Below are positions 1-9,319 of a stretch of 64,000 bases of DNA, piece after piece. Both the position numbers and the translations under genes were made by a program. The DNA is from Winogradskyella luteola (GTDB lineage: Bacteria > Bacteroidota > Bacteroidia > Flavobacteriales > Flavobacteriaceae), in the NCBI RefSeq assembly GCF_019203985.1, contig NZ_JAGSPD010000005.1:222065-286064 (forward strand), written 5' to 3'. The first letter of the stretch is position 1; the number at the start of each line of letters is the position of its first letter. The notes under the pieces are model-generated. The model saw nothing but the letters and a program-made list of their open reading frames with translations. It had not been told where the DNA came from and did no database searches.

Positions 1-507
1 ACTAATTGTTCCAATAACTATGGACAAAACCAATTCCCAGAAAAATTGATTCCATTATTTATCAATAATATTTTAAACAACAAGCCTTTACCCGTATATG
101 GTGATGGCAATTATACAAGAGACTGGCTTTACGTTAAAGACCATGCTATTGCTATAGATATGGTTTTTCATAATGGAAAGGTTGCTGAGACTTATAATAT
201 TGGGGGATTTAATGAATGGAAAAATATAGACCTTGTTAGGTTGTTGTGTAAGCAAATGGATGATAGATTGGGTAAAGCACCAGGCAGTTCAGAAAAACTC
301 ATAACGTTTGTAAAAGATAGACCAGGTCATGACCTAAGATATGCAATTGACGCAAATAAAATAAAGCAAGAACTTGGGTGGTCTCCTTCTGTAACCTTTG
401 AAGAAGGTCTAAAAGAAACAATAGATTGGTATTTGAGCAATGAACAATGGCTTAAAAATGTAACAACAGGCCAATACCAATCATACTACAAAAAGCAATA
501 TAGCTAA
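1..507 (+). CDS. rmlB: dTDP-glucose 4,6-dehydratase, C-terminal part (cut by window edge)
   Basis: Open from the first base, so only the last 168 residues are visible. The visible part begins with [19 protein letters not shown], the conserved segment after the active site of RmlB (SDR family), and continues through the sugar-nucleotide-binding half ([19 protein letters not shown]). RmlB converts dTDP-glucose to dTDP-4-keto-6-deoxyglucose, the second step to dTDP-L-rhamnose. The NAD-binding domain and the YxxxK catalytic pair lie upstream of the window. The internal TTG at base 46 is not a real start. It is followed 2 nt later by rmlA and belongs to an rmlBACD operon. Identity is certain; completeness cannot be judged here. 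Confidence 0.95.
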   Translation, partial: TNCSNNYGQNQFPEKLIPLFINNILNNKPLPVYGDGNYTRDWLYVKDHAIAIDMVFHNGKVAETYNIGGFNEWKNIDLVRLLCKQMDDRLGKAPGSSEKLITFVKDRPGHDLRYAIDANKIKQELGWSPSVTFEEGLKETIDWYLSNEQWLKNVTTGQYQSYYKKQYS

Positions 508-509
508 CC

Positions 510-1385
510 ATGAAAGGAATAATTTTAGCTGGTGGATCGGGCACCAGACTACACCCCTTAACATTAACCATAAGCAAGCAGTTAATGCCTATTTATGATA
601 AGCCCATGATATATTACCCTCTATCTACATTAATGTATGCAGGTATAAGAGAGGTTCTAATAATTTCAACACCTAAAGACCTACCCTTGTTTAAAGATCT
701 TTTAGGTAATGGCGAAAAGTATGGATGTAATTTTAGTTATGCAGTACAGCATGCCCCTAAAGGATTGGCTGAAGCATTTTTAATAGGGGAGAAATTTATA
801 GGCTCAGATAAAGTAGCCCTAATATTAGGGGATAATATTTTTTATGGATCTGGTTTGGCAAGATTACTACAAAGTAATAATAACCCCAATGGAGGAATCA
901 TTTATGCGTATAGAGTTCATGACCCTGAACGTTATGGAGTTGTAGAATTTGATATTAATGGAAATGCGATATCCATAGAAGAAAAGCCAAAAACACCAAA
1001 ATCTAATTACGCCGTACCAGGAGTATATTTTTATGACAACTCAGTGGTAGAGATAGCCAAAAACATTAAACCTAGTAAAAGAGGGGAGTTAGAGATTACG
1101 GATGTTAATAAAGAATTTTTAAAACTAGGCAAGTTAAGCGTTAGCATTTTAGATAGGGGAACAGCTTGGTTAGACACAGGAACTTTTGATTCATTAATGC
1201 AAGCTTCTCAATTCGTTGAGGTTATTGAGAATAGGCAAGGGCTAAAAATAGGATCTATAGAGGCAGCAGCATTTGAGATGAATTATATCAACGAAGAAGA
1301 ATTTAAAAACTTAGCAAAGCCTTTACTAAAAAGTGGTTACGGCAAAAATTTATTAGGTTTATTGAAACAAAAAAATGATAATTAA
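510..1385 (+). CDS. rmlA: Glucose-1-phosphate thymidylyltransferase
   Basis: A 291-residue protein, the normal RmlA length. The N-terminal nucleotide-binding signature [11 protein letters not shown] (residues 8-18) is followed by [12 protein letters not shown] and [11 protein letters not shown], all typical of RmlA. The enzyme joins dTTP and glucose-1-phosphate to make dTDP-glucose, the first committed step to dTDP-rhamnose, in the cytoplasm. The ATG lies 2 nt after the rmlB stop, and the 3' end overlaps rmlC by 11 nt, so translation is probably coupled within the rml operon. The only other nucleotidyltransferase in the window (near 46 kb) has a different C-terminal domain and is not a copy of this gene. 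Confidence 0.97.
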   Translation: MKGIILAGGSGTRLHPLTLTISKQLMPIYDKPMIYYPLSTLMYAGIREVLIISTPKDLPLFKDLLGNGEKYGCNFSYAVQHAPKGLAEAFLIGEKFIGSDKVALILGDNIFYGSGLARLLQSNNNPNGGIIYAYRVHDPERYGVVEFDINGNAISIEEKPKTPKSNYAVPGVYFYDNSVVEIAKNIKPSKRGELEITDVNKEFLKLGKLSVSILDRGTAWLDTGTFDSLMQASQFVEVIENRQGLKIGSIEAAAFEMNYINEEEFKNLAKPLLKSGYGKNLLGLLKQKNDN

Positions 1386-1920
1386 GCATACAAAAATAAA
1401 AGATTGCATAATAATTGAACCTAAAACATTTATAGACAAAAGAGGTTATTTCTTTGAAAGTTATAACAAGCAACTCTTTGATTTAAATATAGGTTATAGT
1501 GTAGATTTTGTACAAGATAACGAATCATACTCTTCTAAAAATGTTTTAAGAGGCTTACATTTTCAAAAAGGTGAACATGCCCAAGCTAAATTAGTTAGAG
1601 TAGTTAAAGGGGAAGTGCTTGATGTAGCAGTAGATTTAAGGGCAAGTTCAGAAACGTATGGCGCATATGTTTCCGTTATCTTATCTGAAGAGAACAAAAG
1701 ACAATTATTTGTTCCAAGAGGTTTTGCACATGGTTTTTTGGTATTATCAGATACGGCTATTTTTTCATATAAATGCGATAATTATTATAACAAAAATTCA
1801 GAGGGCGGCATAATTTATAATGACCCTGCATTAAACATAGATTGGGAAATTTCTGAAAAGGAATTAATCATTTCTGAAAAAGACTTGGAGCTACCTAAGT
1901 TTAATACTATTGTACTATGA
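1375..1920 (+). CDS. rmlC: dTDP-4-dehydrorhamnose 3,5-epimerase
   Basis: A 181-residue cupin enzyme of standard size. The conserved RGLHFQ motif carries the expected catalytic histidine (His62), preceded by [26 protein letters not shown] matches the RmlC barrel. It epimerises C3 and C5 of dTDP-4-keto-6-deoxyglucose, the third step in dTDP-L-rhamnose synthesis. The start ATG lies inside the rmlA 3' end, and the stop overlaps the rmlD start in an ATGA arrangement, so the four rml genes form one translationally coupled unit. No anomaly seen. Confidence 0.96.
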   Translation: MIIKHTKIKDCIIIEPKTFIDKRGYFFESYNKQLFDLNIGYSVDFVQDNESYSSKNVLRGLHFQKGEHAQAKLVRVVKGEVLDVAVDLRASSETYGAYVSVILSEENKRQLFVPRGFAHGFLVLSDTAIFSYKCDNYYNKNSEGGIIYNDPALNIDWEISEKELIISEKDLELPKFNTIVL

Positions 1921-2774
1921 TGAATGTATTGGTGACTGGAGGTATGGGGCAATTAGCAAAAAGTATAAAAGATATAGAAGCGAAATACCCCAATATAAAA
2001 TTGCATTTCAAATCTTCTACAGAATTAGATATAACAAAAAAAGACACTGTAAAAACAATTTTTAATAATCAAACATTTGATTATTGTATTAATTGTGCTG
2101 CTTATACAGCTGTTGATAATGCCGAAAAGGATAGCGATTCTGCATACAAGGTAAATGAACTTGGAGTAAAAAATTTAGCAAAAGAATGTCACATTGATAA
2201 GGTGATATTAATTCATATCTCTACAGATTTTGTTTTTGGAGGTAGTGGCCCTATTGCATATACAGAGAAAGATGAAACCAACCCTCAAAATGTTTATGGT
2301 TTTTCAAAACTAAAAGGTGAATTGGCTATAGAAAAAAGCATGAATCAGTATTTTATTTTAAGAACTTCATGGTTATATTCCGAGCATAATAAGAATTTCA
2401 TGAAAACCATGATTAAATTGGCCTCCGATAGGCAAAATTTAAATGTTGTGGATGATCAGATAGGGACACCAACTTATACGAAAGATTTAGCTGAAGTAAT
2501 CTTTAAAATTATTGATACTAAACATGATAATTATGGTACATATCATTATAGTAATGAGGGTATTGCTAGCTGGTATGATTTTGCATATTCTATTTTTGAT
2601 GAGATAAATTCTGATATTAAATTGCTCCCCATAAAAACCATAGACTACCCAACCCCAGCTAAAAGGCCATTATTTAGTGTTTTAGATAAATCCAAGATTA
2701 AAGAAAACTTAAATATACATATCCCACATTGGCGATCTAGTTTAAGAGAAGCGATTTCTAACTTAAAACAATAA
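1917..2774 (+). CDS. rmlD: dTDP-4-dehydrorhamnose reductase
   Basis: A 285-residue short-chain dehydrogenase/reductase of normal length. It has an N-terminal NAD(P)-binding loop GGMGQLA (residues 8-14), the NCAAYTAVDNAE segment, STDFVFGG, and the catalytic YxxxK pair at Tyr127/Lys131. TSWLYSEHNKNF and TPAKRP in the C-terminal half are typical RmlD motifs. It performs the last step, NAD(P)H-dependent reduction to dTDP-L-rhamnose. It overlaps rmlC by 4 nt. Two ATG codons stand in tandem at the start; the first is used here because it gives the ATGA overlap. Confidence 0.96.
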   Translation: MMNVLVTGGMGQLAKSIKDIEAKYPNIKLHFKSSTELDITKKDTVKTIFNNQTFDYCINCAAYTAVDNAEKDSDSAYKVNELGVKNLAKECHIDKVILIHISTDFVFGGSGPIAYTEKDETNPQNVYGFSKLKGELAIEKSMNQYFILRTSWLYSEHNKNFMKTMIKLASDRQNLNVVDDQIGTPTYTKDLAEVIFKIIDTKHDNYGTYHYSNEGIASWYDFAYSIFDEINSDIKLLPIKTIDYPTPAKRPLFSVLDKSKIKENLNIHIPHWRSSLREAISNLKQ

Positions 2775-2804
2775 TGACACTAATAAACAATATGATTTGC
2801 ATAT

Positions 2805-3611
2805 ATGACAGGTACAATCAAAAATAACTTAAAAACAGCAATAAAAGCGTCTTTAAAAGCAGGTGAGGCTATAATGCATGTTTATGATATAGCTTTTAAT
2901 GTGGAGTTCAAAGATGACAAGTCTCCATTGACTGAGGCAGACAGAGAAGCTAATGAAATTATCAACTCGTTTTTAAAGGAAACACCAATACCTATAATTA
3001 GTGAAGAAAACAAGCAGATAGATTATTCAATACGAAAAAACTGGAATATTTGCTGGATAGTCGATCCTGTGGATGGGACAAAAGAGTTTATTAAACGCAA
3101 TGGTGAGTTTACCGTTAACATTGCTTTAGTTGAAAACGGAATGCCGCAACTCGGGGTAATCTATGTGCCAGCTACAAAGCACTTATATTTTGCTGATGTT
3201 ACAAAAAAGCAAGCGTTTTCTGCTGAGTTATCGTCACATAATACAACAATCGAAGATGTAATGAACGCCTCTAAACCTCTTCAACCCAAGACCAAATCAA
3301 ATGCTGTTGAGGTTGTGGGTAGCCGATCTCATATGAGTCAAGAGACTTTAGATTTTGTTGAAAGTCTAAAAAAATCAGGAAAGGAGGTAAGCATTGTTTC
3401 AAAAGGAAGTTCTTTAAAATTTTGTTTAGTTGCAGAAGGTAATGCCGATATCTACCCTAGATTTGCACCTACTATGGAATGGGATACTGCTGCAGGACAG
3501 GCCATTTGCAATGCCATTGGTATAGATGTTATCGCAGAAGACACAAAAGAAGTGCTTTTATACAACAAAGAAAACTTGCTCAATCCATGGTTTATAGTTT
3601 CTAAACGCTAA
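2805..3611 (+). CDS. cysQ: 3'(2'),5'-bisphosphate nucleotidase CysQ
   Basis: A 268-residue member of the Li-sensitive inositol-monophosphatase superfamily. Metal-binding residues are visible as EE at 67-68 and DPVDGTKEF at 87-95; the C-terminal EWDTAAGQAI motif is also present. CysQ hydrolyses 3'-phosphoadenosine 5'-phosphate (PAP), the by-product of PAPS-using sulfotransferases. Its place between the rml genes and cysC/D/N, with two sulfotransferase genes downstream, fits PAP recycling during polysaccharide sulfation. The gap to rmlD is only 30 nt, so it is probably in the same transcript. An inositol monophosphatase role is less likely given the neighbours. Confidence 0.92.
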   Translation: MTGTIKNNLKTAIKASLKAGEAIMHVYDIAFNVEFKDDKSPLTEADREANEIINSFLKETPIPIISEENKQIDYSIRKNWNICWIVDPVDGTKEFIKRNGEFTVNIALVENGMPQLGVIYVPATKHLYFADVTKKQAFSAELSSHNTTIEDVMNASKPLQPKTKSNAVEVVGSRSHMSQETLDFVESLKKSGKEVSIVSKGSSLKFCLVAEGNADIYPRFAPTMEWDTAAGQAICNAIGIDVIAEDTKEVLLYNKENLLNPWFIVSKR

Positions 3612-3616
3612 GAACT

Positions 3617-4072
3617 ATGGCTAAGTACAAAACAGAATCCCACCTTAGAAGCCTTATAAAAGGAATATCGTGGCGTATTGTTGCTACTTCAGATACAATT
3701 TTGGTGGTGTTGCTAATCACTTGTTTAAGTGGTCAATGCAGTTTAGAAAATGCTGTTAAAATTGGTTCAATAGAGTTTTTGGTCAAGTTTTTAATCTATT
3801 ATGTTCACGAAAGAATTTGGCAAAAAATACTCATAAACAAGGAAGTCACAAAAAAGCAAACACTTCAAAAAACAATATCATGGCGCATTATTGCAACGAC
3901 AATGACATTCATAATATCTGGCGCAATTTTAGAAGCGTTTAACGAAATAGCATTATATATTGCTATTACAGAATTATTTACGAAATTCGTATTGTACTAT
4001 CTACACGAAAGACTTTGGCTAAAATTACCCTTAGGTAGAATTAGACAATTTTTTTTCGGTAAAAAAAGATAA
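3617..4072 (+). CDS. DUF2061 membrane protein with two tandem copies of the domain
   Basis: A 151-residue protein with two copies of one ~60-residue unit. Copy 1 contains LIKGISWRIVATSDT and ends YYVHERIWQKI; copy 2 contains LQKTISWRIIATTMT and ends YYLHERLWLKL. The shared SWRIhATxxT...YYhHERhW pattern is the DUF2061 signature. Each copy has about two hydrophobic stretches, so an inner-membrane protein is expected. It starts 5 nt after cysQ and ends 1 nt before cysC, so it is locked into the sulfate-activation block. A role in sulfate or sulfonucleotide handling is an inference from position; no catalytic motif is seen. Confidence 0.85.
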   Translation: MAKYKTESHLRSLIKGISWRIVATSDTILVVLLITCLSGQCSLENAVKIGSIEFLVKFLIYYVHERIWQKILINKEVTKKQTLQKTISWRIIATTMTFIISGAILEAFNEIALYIAITELFTKFVLYYLHERLWLKLPLGRIRQFFFGKKR

Positions 4073-4073
4073 A

Positions 4074-4676
4074 ATGTCCAAACATATTATTCCTCATAAT
4101 TATCATGTTTCAAAGACAGATAGAGTTGCCTCTAACAAGCACAATTCATTTTTAATCTGGTTCACTGGCCTTTCAGGTTCTGGCAAATCAACAATTGCCA
4201 ACCTTGTTGAGCGGAATCTATTTCAAAAAGGCATAAAAACCTATTCTCTAGATGGTGATAATATTAGAAAGGGAATAAATAATGACCTTTCATTTTCGCC
4301 AGAGGACAGAACAGAAAACATAAGACGTATTGCTGAAGTTGCTAACCTAATGGTAGATGCCGGTTTAGTTGTTTTAGCAGCATTTGTGTCACCGTATAAA
4401 AAAGATAGAGAGAATATTAGAACTATCGTCAAAGATGTTAACTTTGTCGAGATTTATATCAACACAAGTATTGAAGAGTGCGAACGTAGAGATGTAAAGG
4501 GCTTATACAAAAAAGCCAGAGCAGGAGAGATAAAAAACATGACGGGTATTTCGGCCCCTTATGAAGCACCAGATAACCCAAATATTGAGATTAAAACCGA
4601 AAACGAATCCATTGAAGATGCTGTAAAAAGAATTGTGGATTATATAACACCAAAATTAGAACTCAAAAATGAGTAG
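4074..4676 (+). CDS. cysC: Adenylyl-sulfate (APS) kinase
   Basis: A 200-residue protein with the P-loop GLSGSGKST at residues 32-40, the APS-binding signature LDGDNIRKGINNDLSFSPEDR, and FVSPYKKDR, where the serine equivalent to the phosphoryl acceptor is conserved. It phosphorylates APS to PAPS, the universal sulfate donor. It overlaps cysD by 8 nt. Many flavobacteria reduce sulfate from APS or PAPS with CysH, but no cysH, cysI or cysJ is present here, so the PAPS made by this cluster is most simply assigned to the two sulfotransferases downstream. Confidence 0.97.
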   Translation: MSKHIIPHNYHVSKTDRVASNKHNSFLIWFTGLSGSGKSTIANLVERNLFQKGIKTYSLDGDNIRKGINNDLSFSPEDRTENIRRIAEVANLMVDAGLVVLAAFVSPYKKDRENIRTIVKDVNFVEIYINTSIEECERRDVKGLYKKARAGEIKNMTGISAPYEAPDNPNIEIKTENESIEDAVKRIVDYITPKLELKNE

Positions 4677-5574
4677 ATATTACTTAAATTATTTAGACGA
4701 ATTAGAGAGCGAGGCTATTTATGTCTTACGAGAAGTTTGGGCACAATTTGATAACCCTGTAATATTGTTTTCGGGAGGAAAAGATTCTATTTTGGTAACA
4801 CACTTGGCAAAAAAAGCATTTTACCCAGCAAAGATTCCTTTTCCATTAATGCATGTTGATACAGGTCATAATTTTCCCGAGACCATTCAGTTTAGAGATA
4901 ATATAATAAAAGATTTAGGAGTAGAACTCATTGTAGGTTCTGTACAAGAATCTATAGATGAAGGCAGGGTTGCAGAGGAAAAAGGTAAAAATGCTACAAG
5001 AAATGCATTGCAGATCACAACACTTTTAGATGCCATTGAATCTAACAAAATTGATTGTGCTATTGGTGGAGGAAGACGAGACGAAGAAAAGGCAAGGGCC
5101 AAAGAACGTTTCTTTTCTCACAGAGATGATTTTGGACAATGGGATCCAAAAAATCAGAGACCAGAGCTTTGGAATATTTTTAACGGTAAACATTTTGAAG
5201 GAGAACACTTTAGAGCTTTTCCCATAAGTAACTGGACCGAAATGGACGTATGGAACTATATAAAAAGAGAGCATATAGCAATACCTTCATTATATTTTGC
5301 TCATGAGCGTGAAGTCGTATGGAGACAAGACAGTTGGATACCCAATTCAGAGTTTTTAGTGCTAGAAGAGCACGAAGAAATTGTAACAAAAAAGATTCGC
5401 TTTAGAACTTTGGGTGATATCACAATTACAGGAGGTATAGAATCCGATGCAGATACTTTAGAAAAAATTGCAGATGAAGTATCTGGGATGAGACAGACGG
5501 AACGTGGAAACAGAAGTGATGATAAACGGTCAGAGTCCGCAATGGAAGATAGAAAACGTCAGGGATATTTTTAA
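4669..5574 (+). CDS. cysD: Sulfate adenylyltransferase subunit 2
   Basis: A 301-residue ATP-pyrophosphatase-fold protein. The PP-loop SGGKDS is at residues 35-40; MHVDTGHNFPET and GGRRDEEKARAKER are diagnostic of CysD, and the C-terminal RQGYF ending is typical. With CysN it forms ATP sulfurylase, making APS from sulfate and ATP. Its start overlaps the end of cysC, and the next gene, cysN, begins 12 nt downstream. Length and motifs are intact. Confidence 0.97.
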   Translation: MSRYYLNYLDELESEAIYVLREVWAQFDNPVILFSGGKDSILVTHLAKKAFYPAKIPFPLMHVDTGHNFPETIQFRDNIIKDLGVELIVGSVQESIDEGRVAEEKGKNATRNALQITTLLDAIESNKIDCAIGGGRRDEEKARAKERFFSHRDDFGQWDPKNQRPELWNIFNGKHFEGEHFRAFPISNWTEMDVWNYIKREHIAIPSLYFAHEREVVWRQDSWIPNSEFLVLEEHEEIVTKKIRFRTLGDITITGGIESDADTLEKIADEVSGMRQTERGNRSDDKRSESAMEDRKRQGYF

Positions 5575-5586
5575 AAGAAACAGAGG

Positions 5587-6840
5587 ATGTTAGATAATAA
5601 CCAATTATTACGTTTTACTACAGCAGGAAGTGTAGACGACGGAAAAAGTACTTTAATAGGACGCTTGCTTTACGATTCGAAATCTATATTCGAAGACCAA
5701 CTTCAGGCTATAGAAAACACCAGTAAAAAGAAAGGTCATGATGGTGTGGATTTAGCACTATTTACTGATGGTCTTAGGGACGAAAGAGAACAAGGAATAA
5801 CTATTGATGTAGCTTACAGGTACTTTACAACACCAAAACGTAAGTTTATAATTGCAGATACGCCAGGTCATATACAGTATACCAGAAATATGGTTACGGG
5901 AGCATCTACAGCTAATGCTGCTATTATTTTAGTTGATGCCAGACATGGTGTTATTGAGCAAACTAAAAGACATTCCTTTATTGCTTCATTACTACAAATA
6001 CCCCATGTTATCGTATGTATTAATAAGATGGACTTGGTTGATTATTCCGAAGAAGTCTATAATAATGTTATCAATCAATTTGAAGAGTTTGCTTCAAAGT
6101 TATTAGTTAATGATATACGCTTTATACCGATTAGTGCTTTAAATGGGGATAACGTTGTCAATAGATCCACAAATATGGATTGGTATCAGGGTGCACCGTT
6201 ATTACACACCTTAGAAACCATGCACATAAGTAGTGACATCAATAAGGTTGATGCACGATTTCCGGTACAAACTGTGTTGAGACCACAAAGTGAAAGCCAC
6301 AGAGATTACAGAGGTTATGCAGGTAGAATGGCGAGTGGTATCTTTAGACTAGGAGATGAGGTTACAGTATTACCATCTGGTTTTACCTCAAAAATCAAAA
6401 CGATAGATACTTTAGACAAATCACTTGAAGAAGCGTATGCGCCAATGTCTATTTCTGTTACCTTAGAAGATGATATAGATATTAGCAGAGGCGATATGAT
6501 CGTGAAATCTAATAACAAGCCTGAACCTTCTCAAGATATAGAGGTAATGCTTTGTTGGTTGCATAATAATCCAGCTAAACCAAGAGCTAAATACAGCATT
6601 AGACACACATCCAATGAGCAAAAGGCAATGATAAAGGAGATCGTGTATAAGTTTGATATCAATACTTTAGAAAGAAAGAGTGAGGATAAGGATATAAAAA
6701 TGAATGACATTTCTAAAGTTAAAATTAGAACAACTAAACCACTAATGGTTGATTCTTACAGGGAGAACAGAACTACAGGCAGTATAATTTTAATAGATGA
6801 AGCAACAAATGAAACTGTTGCTGCTGGGATGGTTGTTTAA
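5587..6840 (+). CDS. cysN: Sulfate adenylyltransferase subunit 1 (GTPase)
   Basis: A 417-residue translational-type GTPase. The G1 motif GSVDDGKST spans residues 14-22, the G3 motif is DTPGH, and the G4 motif is NKMD. It ends after an EF-Tu-like domain and carries no fused CysC kinase domain; the kinase is the separate upstream gene. GTP hydrolysis by CysN drives APS synthesis by CysD. It is the last gene of a tight cysQ-DUF2061-cysC-cysD-cysN run and is followed 12 nt later by a small lipoprotein-like gene. Confidence 0.96.
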   Translation: MLDNNQLLRFTTAGSVDDGKSTLIGRLLYDSKSIFEDQLQAIENTSKKKGHDGVDLALFTDGLRDEREQGITIDVAYRYFTTPKRKFIIADTPGHIQYTRNMVTGASTANAAIILVDARHGVIEQTKRHSFIASLLQIPHVIVCINKMDLVDYSEEVYNNVINQFEEFASKLLVNDIRFIPISALNGDNVVNRSTNMDWYQGAPLLHTLETMHISSDINKVDARFPVQTVLRPQSESHRDYRGYAGRMASGIFRLGDEVTVLPSGFTSKIKTIDTLDKSLEEAYAPMSISVTLEDDIDISRGDMIVKSNNKPEPSQDIEVMLCWLHNNPAKPRAKYSIRHTSNEQKAMIKEIVYKFDINTLERKSEDKDIKMNDISKVKIRTTKPLMVDSYRENRTTGSIILIDEATNETVAAGMVV

Positions 6841-6852
6841 AAAACTTTGGGA

Positions 6853-7416
6853 ATGAAAAAATTTATTAAATATTTTCTTATATTAATAGTAGCCACGAAC
6901 TGTAATGGCAATGAAAAAAGCCCTACTGACAATAAAGTAAAAGAGCCTAAAATTGTAGAAATACACAAGGAAAATAAAACCAAGACAGATTATTTTACTC
7001 TAAAACTGGAAGCTGTAGTTGAAGAAGATGATGATTTCACGTTATTTTATTTAAATGAAAACCAAAGACAGATATCTAAGAGAAATTCAGTTTCAATACC
7101 TGTTAAAGGCAGTGATAACTATCAGACATTTTTCTTTCAATTAAACGAAGATGTTTTGCCCAATAAACTAATTTTAAAATTTGGAAATAAAGACAAAATT
7201 CAGAAAATTATAGTTAATAGTTTAGAATTGAGTTACAATGGCAATAAGATTACTATCACTAAACAAGTTTTTTTTAATCATTTCAACCCTAATGAATTTA
7301 TAGAATACAATAAAGTTAATTTTACTGCTGTTGCTTTAGAAAAAGAGGGTATGTATAATCCGTTTTTTGTATCAAGAAAATCGCTTCAAGATAGAATGAA
7401 TTTAGAGCTACCTTAG
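6853..7416 (+). CDS. Small lipoprotein-like protein, unknown; paralogue of the gene at 17.2 kb
   Basis: A 187-residue protein with a hydrophobic N-terminus (MKKFIKYFLILIVATNC) that looks like a lipoprotein signal with Cys at about residue 17. The ATG is preferred to an upstream TTG because it gives a normal signal peptide. The mature part is hydrophilic and probably beta-rich. No known family is recognised. The C-terminus (NEFIEYNK ... SRKSLQDRM) strongly resembles that of the gene starting at 17211 (NELVEYNK ... SRKSLQKRL), and the central spacing of hydrophobic residues also matches. Its place between cysN and the flippase gene suggests a role in polysaccharide export or modification, but that is inference only. 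Confidence 0.7.
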   Translation: MKKFIKYFLILIVATNCNGNEKSPTDNKVKEPKIVEIHKENKTKTDYFTLKLEAVVEEDDDFTLFYLNENQRQISKRNSVSIPVKGSDNYQTFFFQLNEDVLPNKLILKFGNKDKIQKIIVNSLELSYNGNKITITKQVFFNHFNPNEFIEYNKVNFTAVALEKEGMYNPFFVSRKSLQDRMNLELP

Positions 7417-7442
7417 CTATTTATCCCACTTAATCATTTTTA

Positions 7443-8756
7443 ATGAAACTTAAAAACATGAACAAGATTCAAAAACTTCTTAGGGTTTATGGATTAGAAA
7501 AGTTGATTCTAAACTCTGGAAGCGTATTTTTAAGAAGAATATTTGGTATGGTATTGAGTTTTATCTGGGTGTTTATTATAACCAACCTTTTTGGCTCAAA
7601 AGTTTATGGGCTTATTGCCATAAGCCAAGTAATAATTAGCTTCTTAGGTGTTTTTTTTTGCTTGGGTATAGACAATGTATTGGTGAAGCTAGGCTCAATG
7701 AAGGAGCATTATAGAGGCAACTATATACAATCTGATTTTTTAAGAAAAGCGTTTGTCATTGTCGTCATTTCGTCATTTCTATGCGGATTTTTAATGATTT
7801 CATTTAAAGATGTCTTAGCCGTACAAATATTCAAAAAAGAAGATTTAGCAAGCTACTTTAATTGCATAGGTTTGCTATCAATTTTATTCTTATCTCATAA
7901 GGCCTTTATTGGCTTTTTAGCTGTTGAAGGTAAATTCAATAAGTATGGGAATTTTTACTTTCTATATCCTAATATGCTTATTTTAATACTTGTTTGTATA
8001 ACATATCATTATAAGTTGCCTCCATATTTTATAATCATCGGATATATTTTATCGTATGGAATTTTCGGATTAACCTATAGTGTCTCTTTGTTAAGAATTC
8101 CAATTAAGCTTAAGAATACTATAAGTTACAAGAAGATACTCAAGCTCTCAACGCCAATGATGATTAGCTCCTCGTTTTTGCTAATATCTAGCTGGACAGA
8201 TGTTTTAATGTTGGGAGCAATGGTGAGTGAGAGTGATGTAGGTGTGTATAATGCAGCATTTAAGTTGGGAAGTTTAGTGTTAATTGTTGTTGCCGCTGTT
8301 AACACAGTGTTGTCACCTAAAATTTCTAAACTTTTTGAAGGCAAGAACATTGAAGGCATAAAAAAGGAAGTACAAAAAGCAACCAAACTTATCTCATTTT
8401 TAAGCTTACCCATTGTTGTTTTCATGATTATATTTAGAAAGCCAATACTTGGTTTATTTGGGGAAGAGTTTATATCTGGTCAATTAGTATTGGTGATAGT
8501 TTCCTTAGGGATGCTTTTTAATGCCATGTCTGGAAGTGTGGGCCAGATTTTAAATATGACAATATATCAGAAGCAATTTCGAAATTTCACATTTATTTGT
8601 GCTTTCACAAATATTATTTTAAATTACTTCTTAATACTAAAATACGGAATAGAGGGCGCTGCATTGGCGAGCTTAATATCTAATTTAATTATTAACATAA
8701 TGTGTTTAGTTCTAGTAAAACAAAAATTTAATTTTTATGCTTTTTTTAGACTATGA
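7443..8756 (+). CDS. Wzx-type oligosaccharide flippase
   Basis: A 437-residue, strongly hydrophobic protein with about 12 predicted membrane segments. It has the MOP-superfamily layout, with an N-terminal half (RRIFGMVLSFIWVFIITNLFGSKVYGLIAISQ) resembling polysaccharide biosynthesis flippases and LSTPMMISSSFLLISSWTDVLMLG in the middle. It is expected to flip undecaprenyl-linked repeat units across the inner membrane. It overlaps the following acyltransferase by 4 nt (ATGA). A second ATG at codon 6 is possible as the start. A second, more distant flippase is encoded near 44 kb. Confidence 0.88.
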   Translation: MKLKNMNKIQKLLRVYGLEKLILNSGSVFLRRIFGMVLSFIWVFIITNLFGSKVYGLIAISQVIISFLGVFFCLGIDNVLVKLGSMKEHYRGNYIQSDFLRKAFVIVVISSFLCGFLMISFKDVLAVQIFKKEDLASYFNCIGLLSILFLSHKAFIGFLAVEGKFNKYGNFYFLYPNMLILILVCITYHYKLPPYFIIIGYILSYGIFGLTYSVSLLRIPIKLKNTISYKKILKLSTPMMISSSFLLISSWTDVLMLGAMVSESDVGVYNAAFKLGSLVLIVVAAVNTVLSPKISKLFEGKNIEGIKKEVQKATKLISFLSLPIVVFMIIFRKPILGLFGEEFISGQLVLVIVSLGMLFNAMSGSVGQILNMTIYQKQFRNFTFICAFTNIILNYFLILKYGIEGAALASLISNLIINIMCLVLVKQKFNFYAFFRL

Positions 8757-9319
8757 TATATATGTTTCAAAAATACAGACAAAAAATTTCGAAGAAAGTA
8801 TATACTTTTTATTATAGACTTAAGTTTTTGGGAATTATAAAAGCTGAGAATAAGAGTTATATAGAAAAAAGGTTTTCAATAAAGGTATTTACTTATAAAC
8901 GATCTAAACTGAAAGTATTTCTAAGAAAAGGAGCTGGTATTCAACATGATGTTATTATTCAAGGAACCGGCAATTTAGAGATTGGGGAGAATAGTTTTGT
9001 AGGCTCTTTTTCTACTATAGGGGTAAATTCAAAAGTATGTATTGGCAGTAATGTAATGATAGCTCAAAATGTTTCTATCAGAGATACAGACCATAGATTT
9101 GATGATTTTACCATCCCTATGATTCAACAAGGAATATTGACTGAACCCGTTTTTATCGAAGATAATGTATGGATTGGTTTTGGAGTTGTTATTACCAAGG
9201 GAGTAACCGTGGGTAGAGGATCAATCATAGCAGCAAATGCTGTAGTTACTAAAAATGTTCCTGAAAATGCAATTATGGGAGGTGTGCCAGCTAAAGTTTT
9301 AAAGTTTAGAAATGAGTAA
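8753..9319 (+). CDS. Hexapeptide-repeat acyltransferase
   Basis: A 188-residue protein whose C-terminal two thirds are left-handed beta-helix hexapeptide repeats (IGENSFVGSFSTIGVNSKVCIGSN). It includes the CatB/NodL-like HRFDD segment and the terminal GGVPAKVLKFRN signature. Such enzymes usually O- or N-acetylate sugars of surface polysaccharides. It overlaps both the flippase and the sulfotransferase gene by a few bases, placing it in a tightly packed operon. Acceptor sugar unknown. The first ATG gives a hydrophilic ~40-residue leader before the repeats; an internal start is possible. Confidence 0.85.
   Translation: MIYMFQKYRQKISKKVYTFYYRLKFLGIIKAENKSYIEKRFSIKVFTYKRSKLKVFLRKGAGIQHDVIIQGTGNLEIGENSFVGSFSTIGVNSKVCIGSNVMIAQNVSIRDTDHRFDDFTIPMIQQGILTEPVFIEDNVWIGFGVVITKGVTVGRGSIIAANAVVTKNVPENAIMGGVPAKVLKFRNE

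Noticed and set aside
4074..6840. Assimilatory sulfate reduction operon for cysteine
   Set aside because: PAPS and sulfite reductase genes are absent and two sulfotransferases are present, so sulfation is the better reading; dual use cannot be ruled out.
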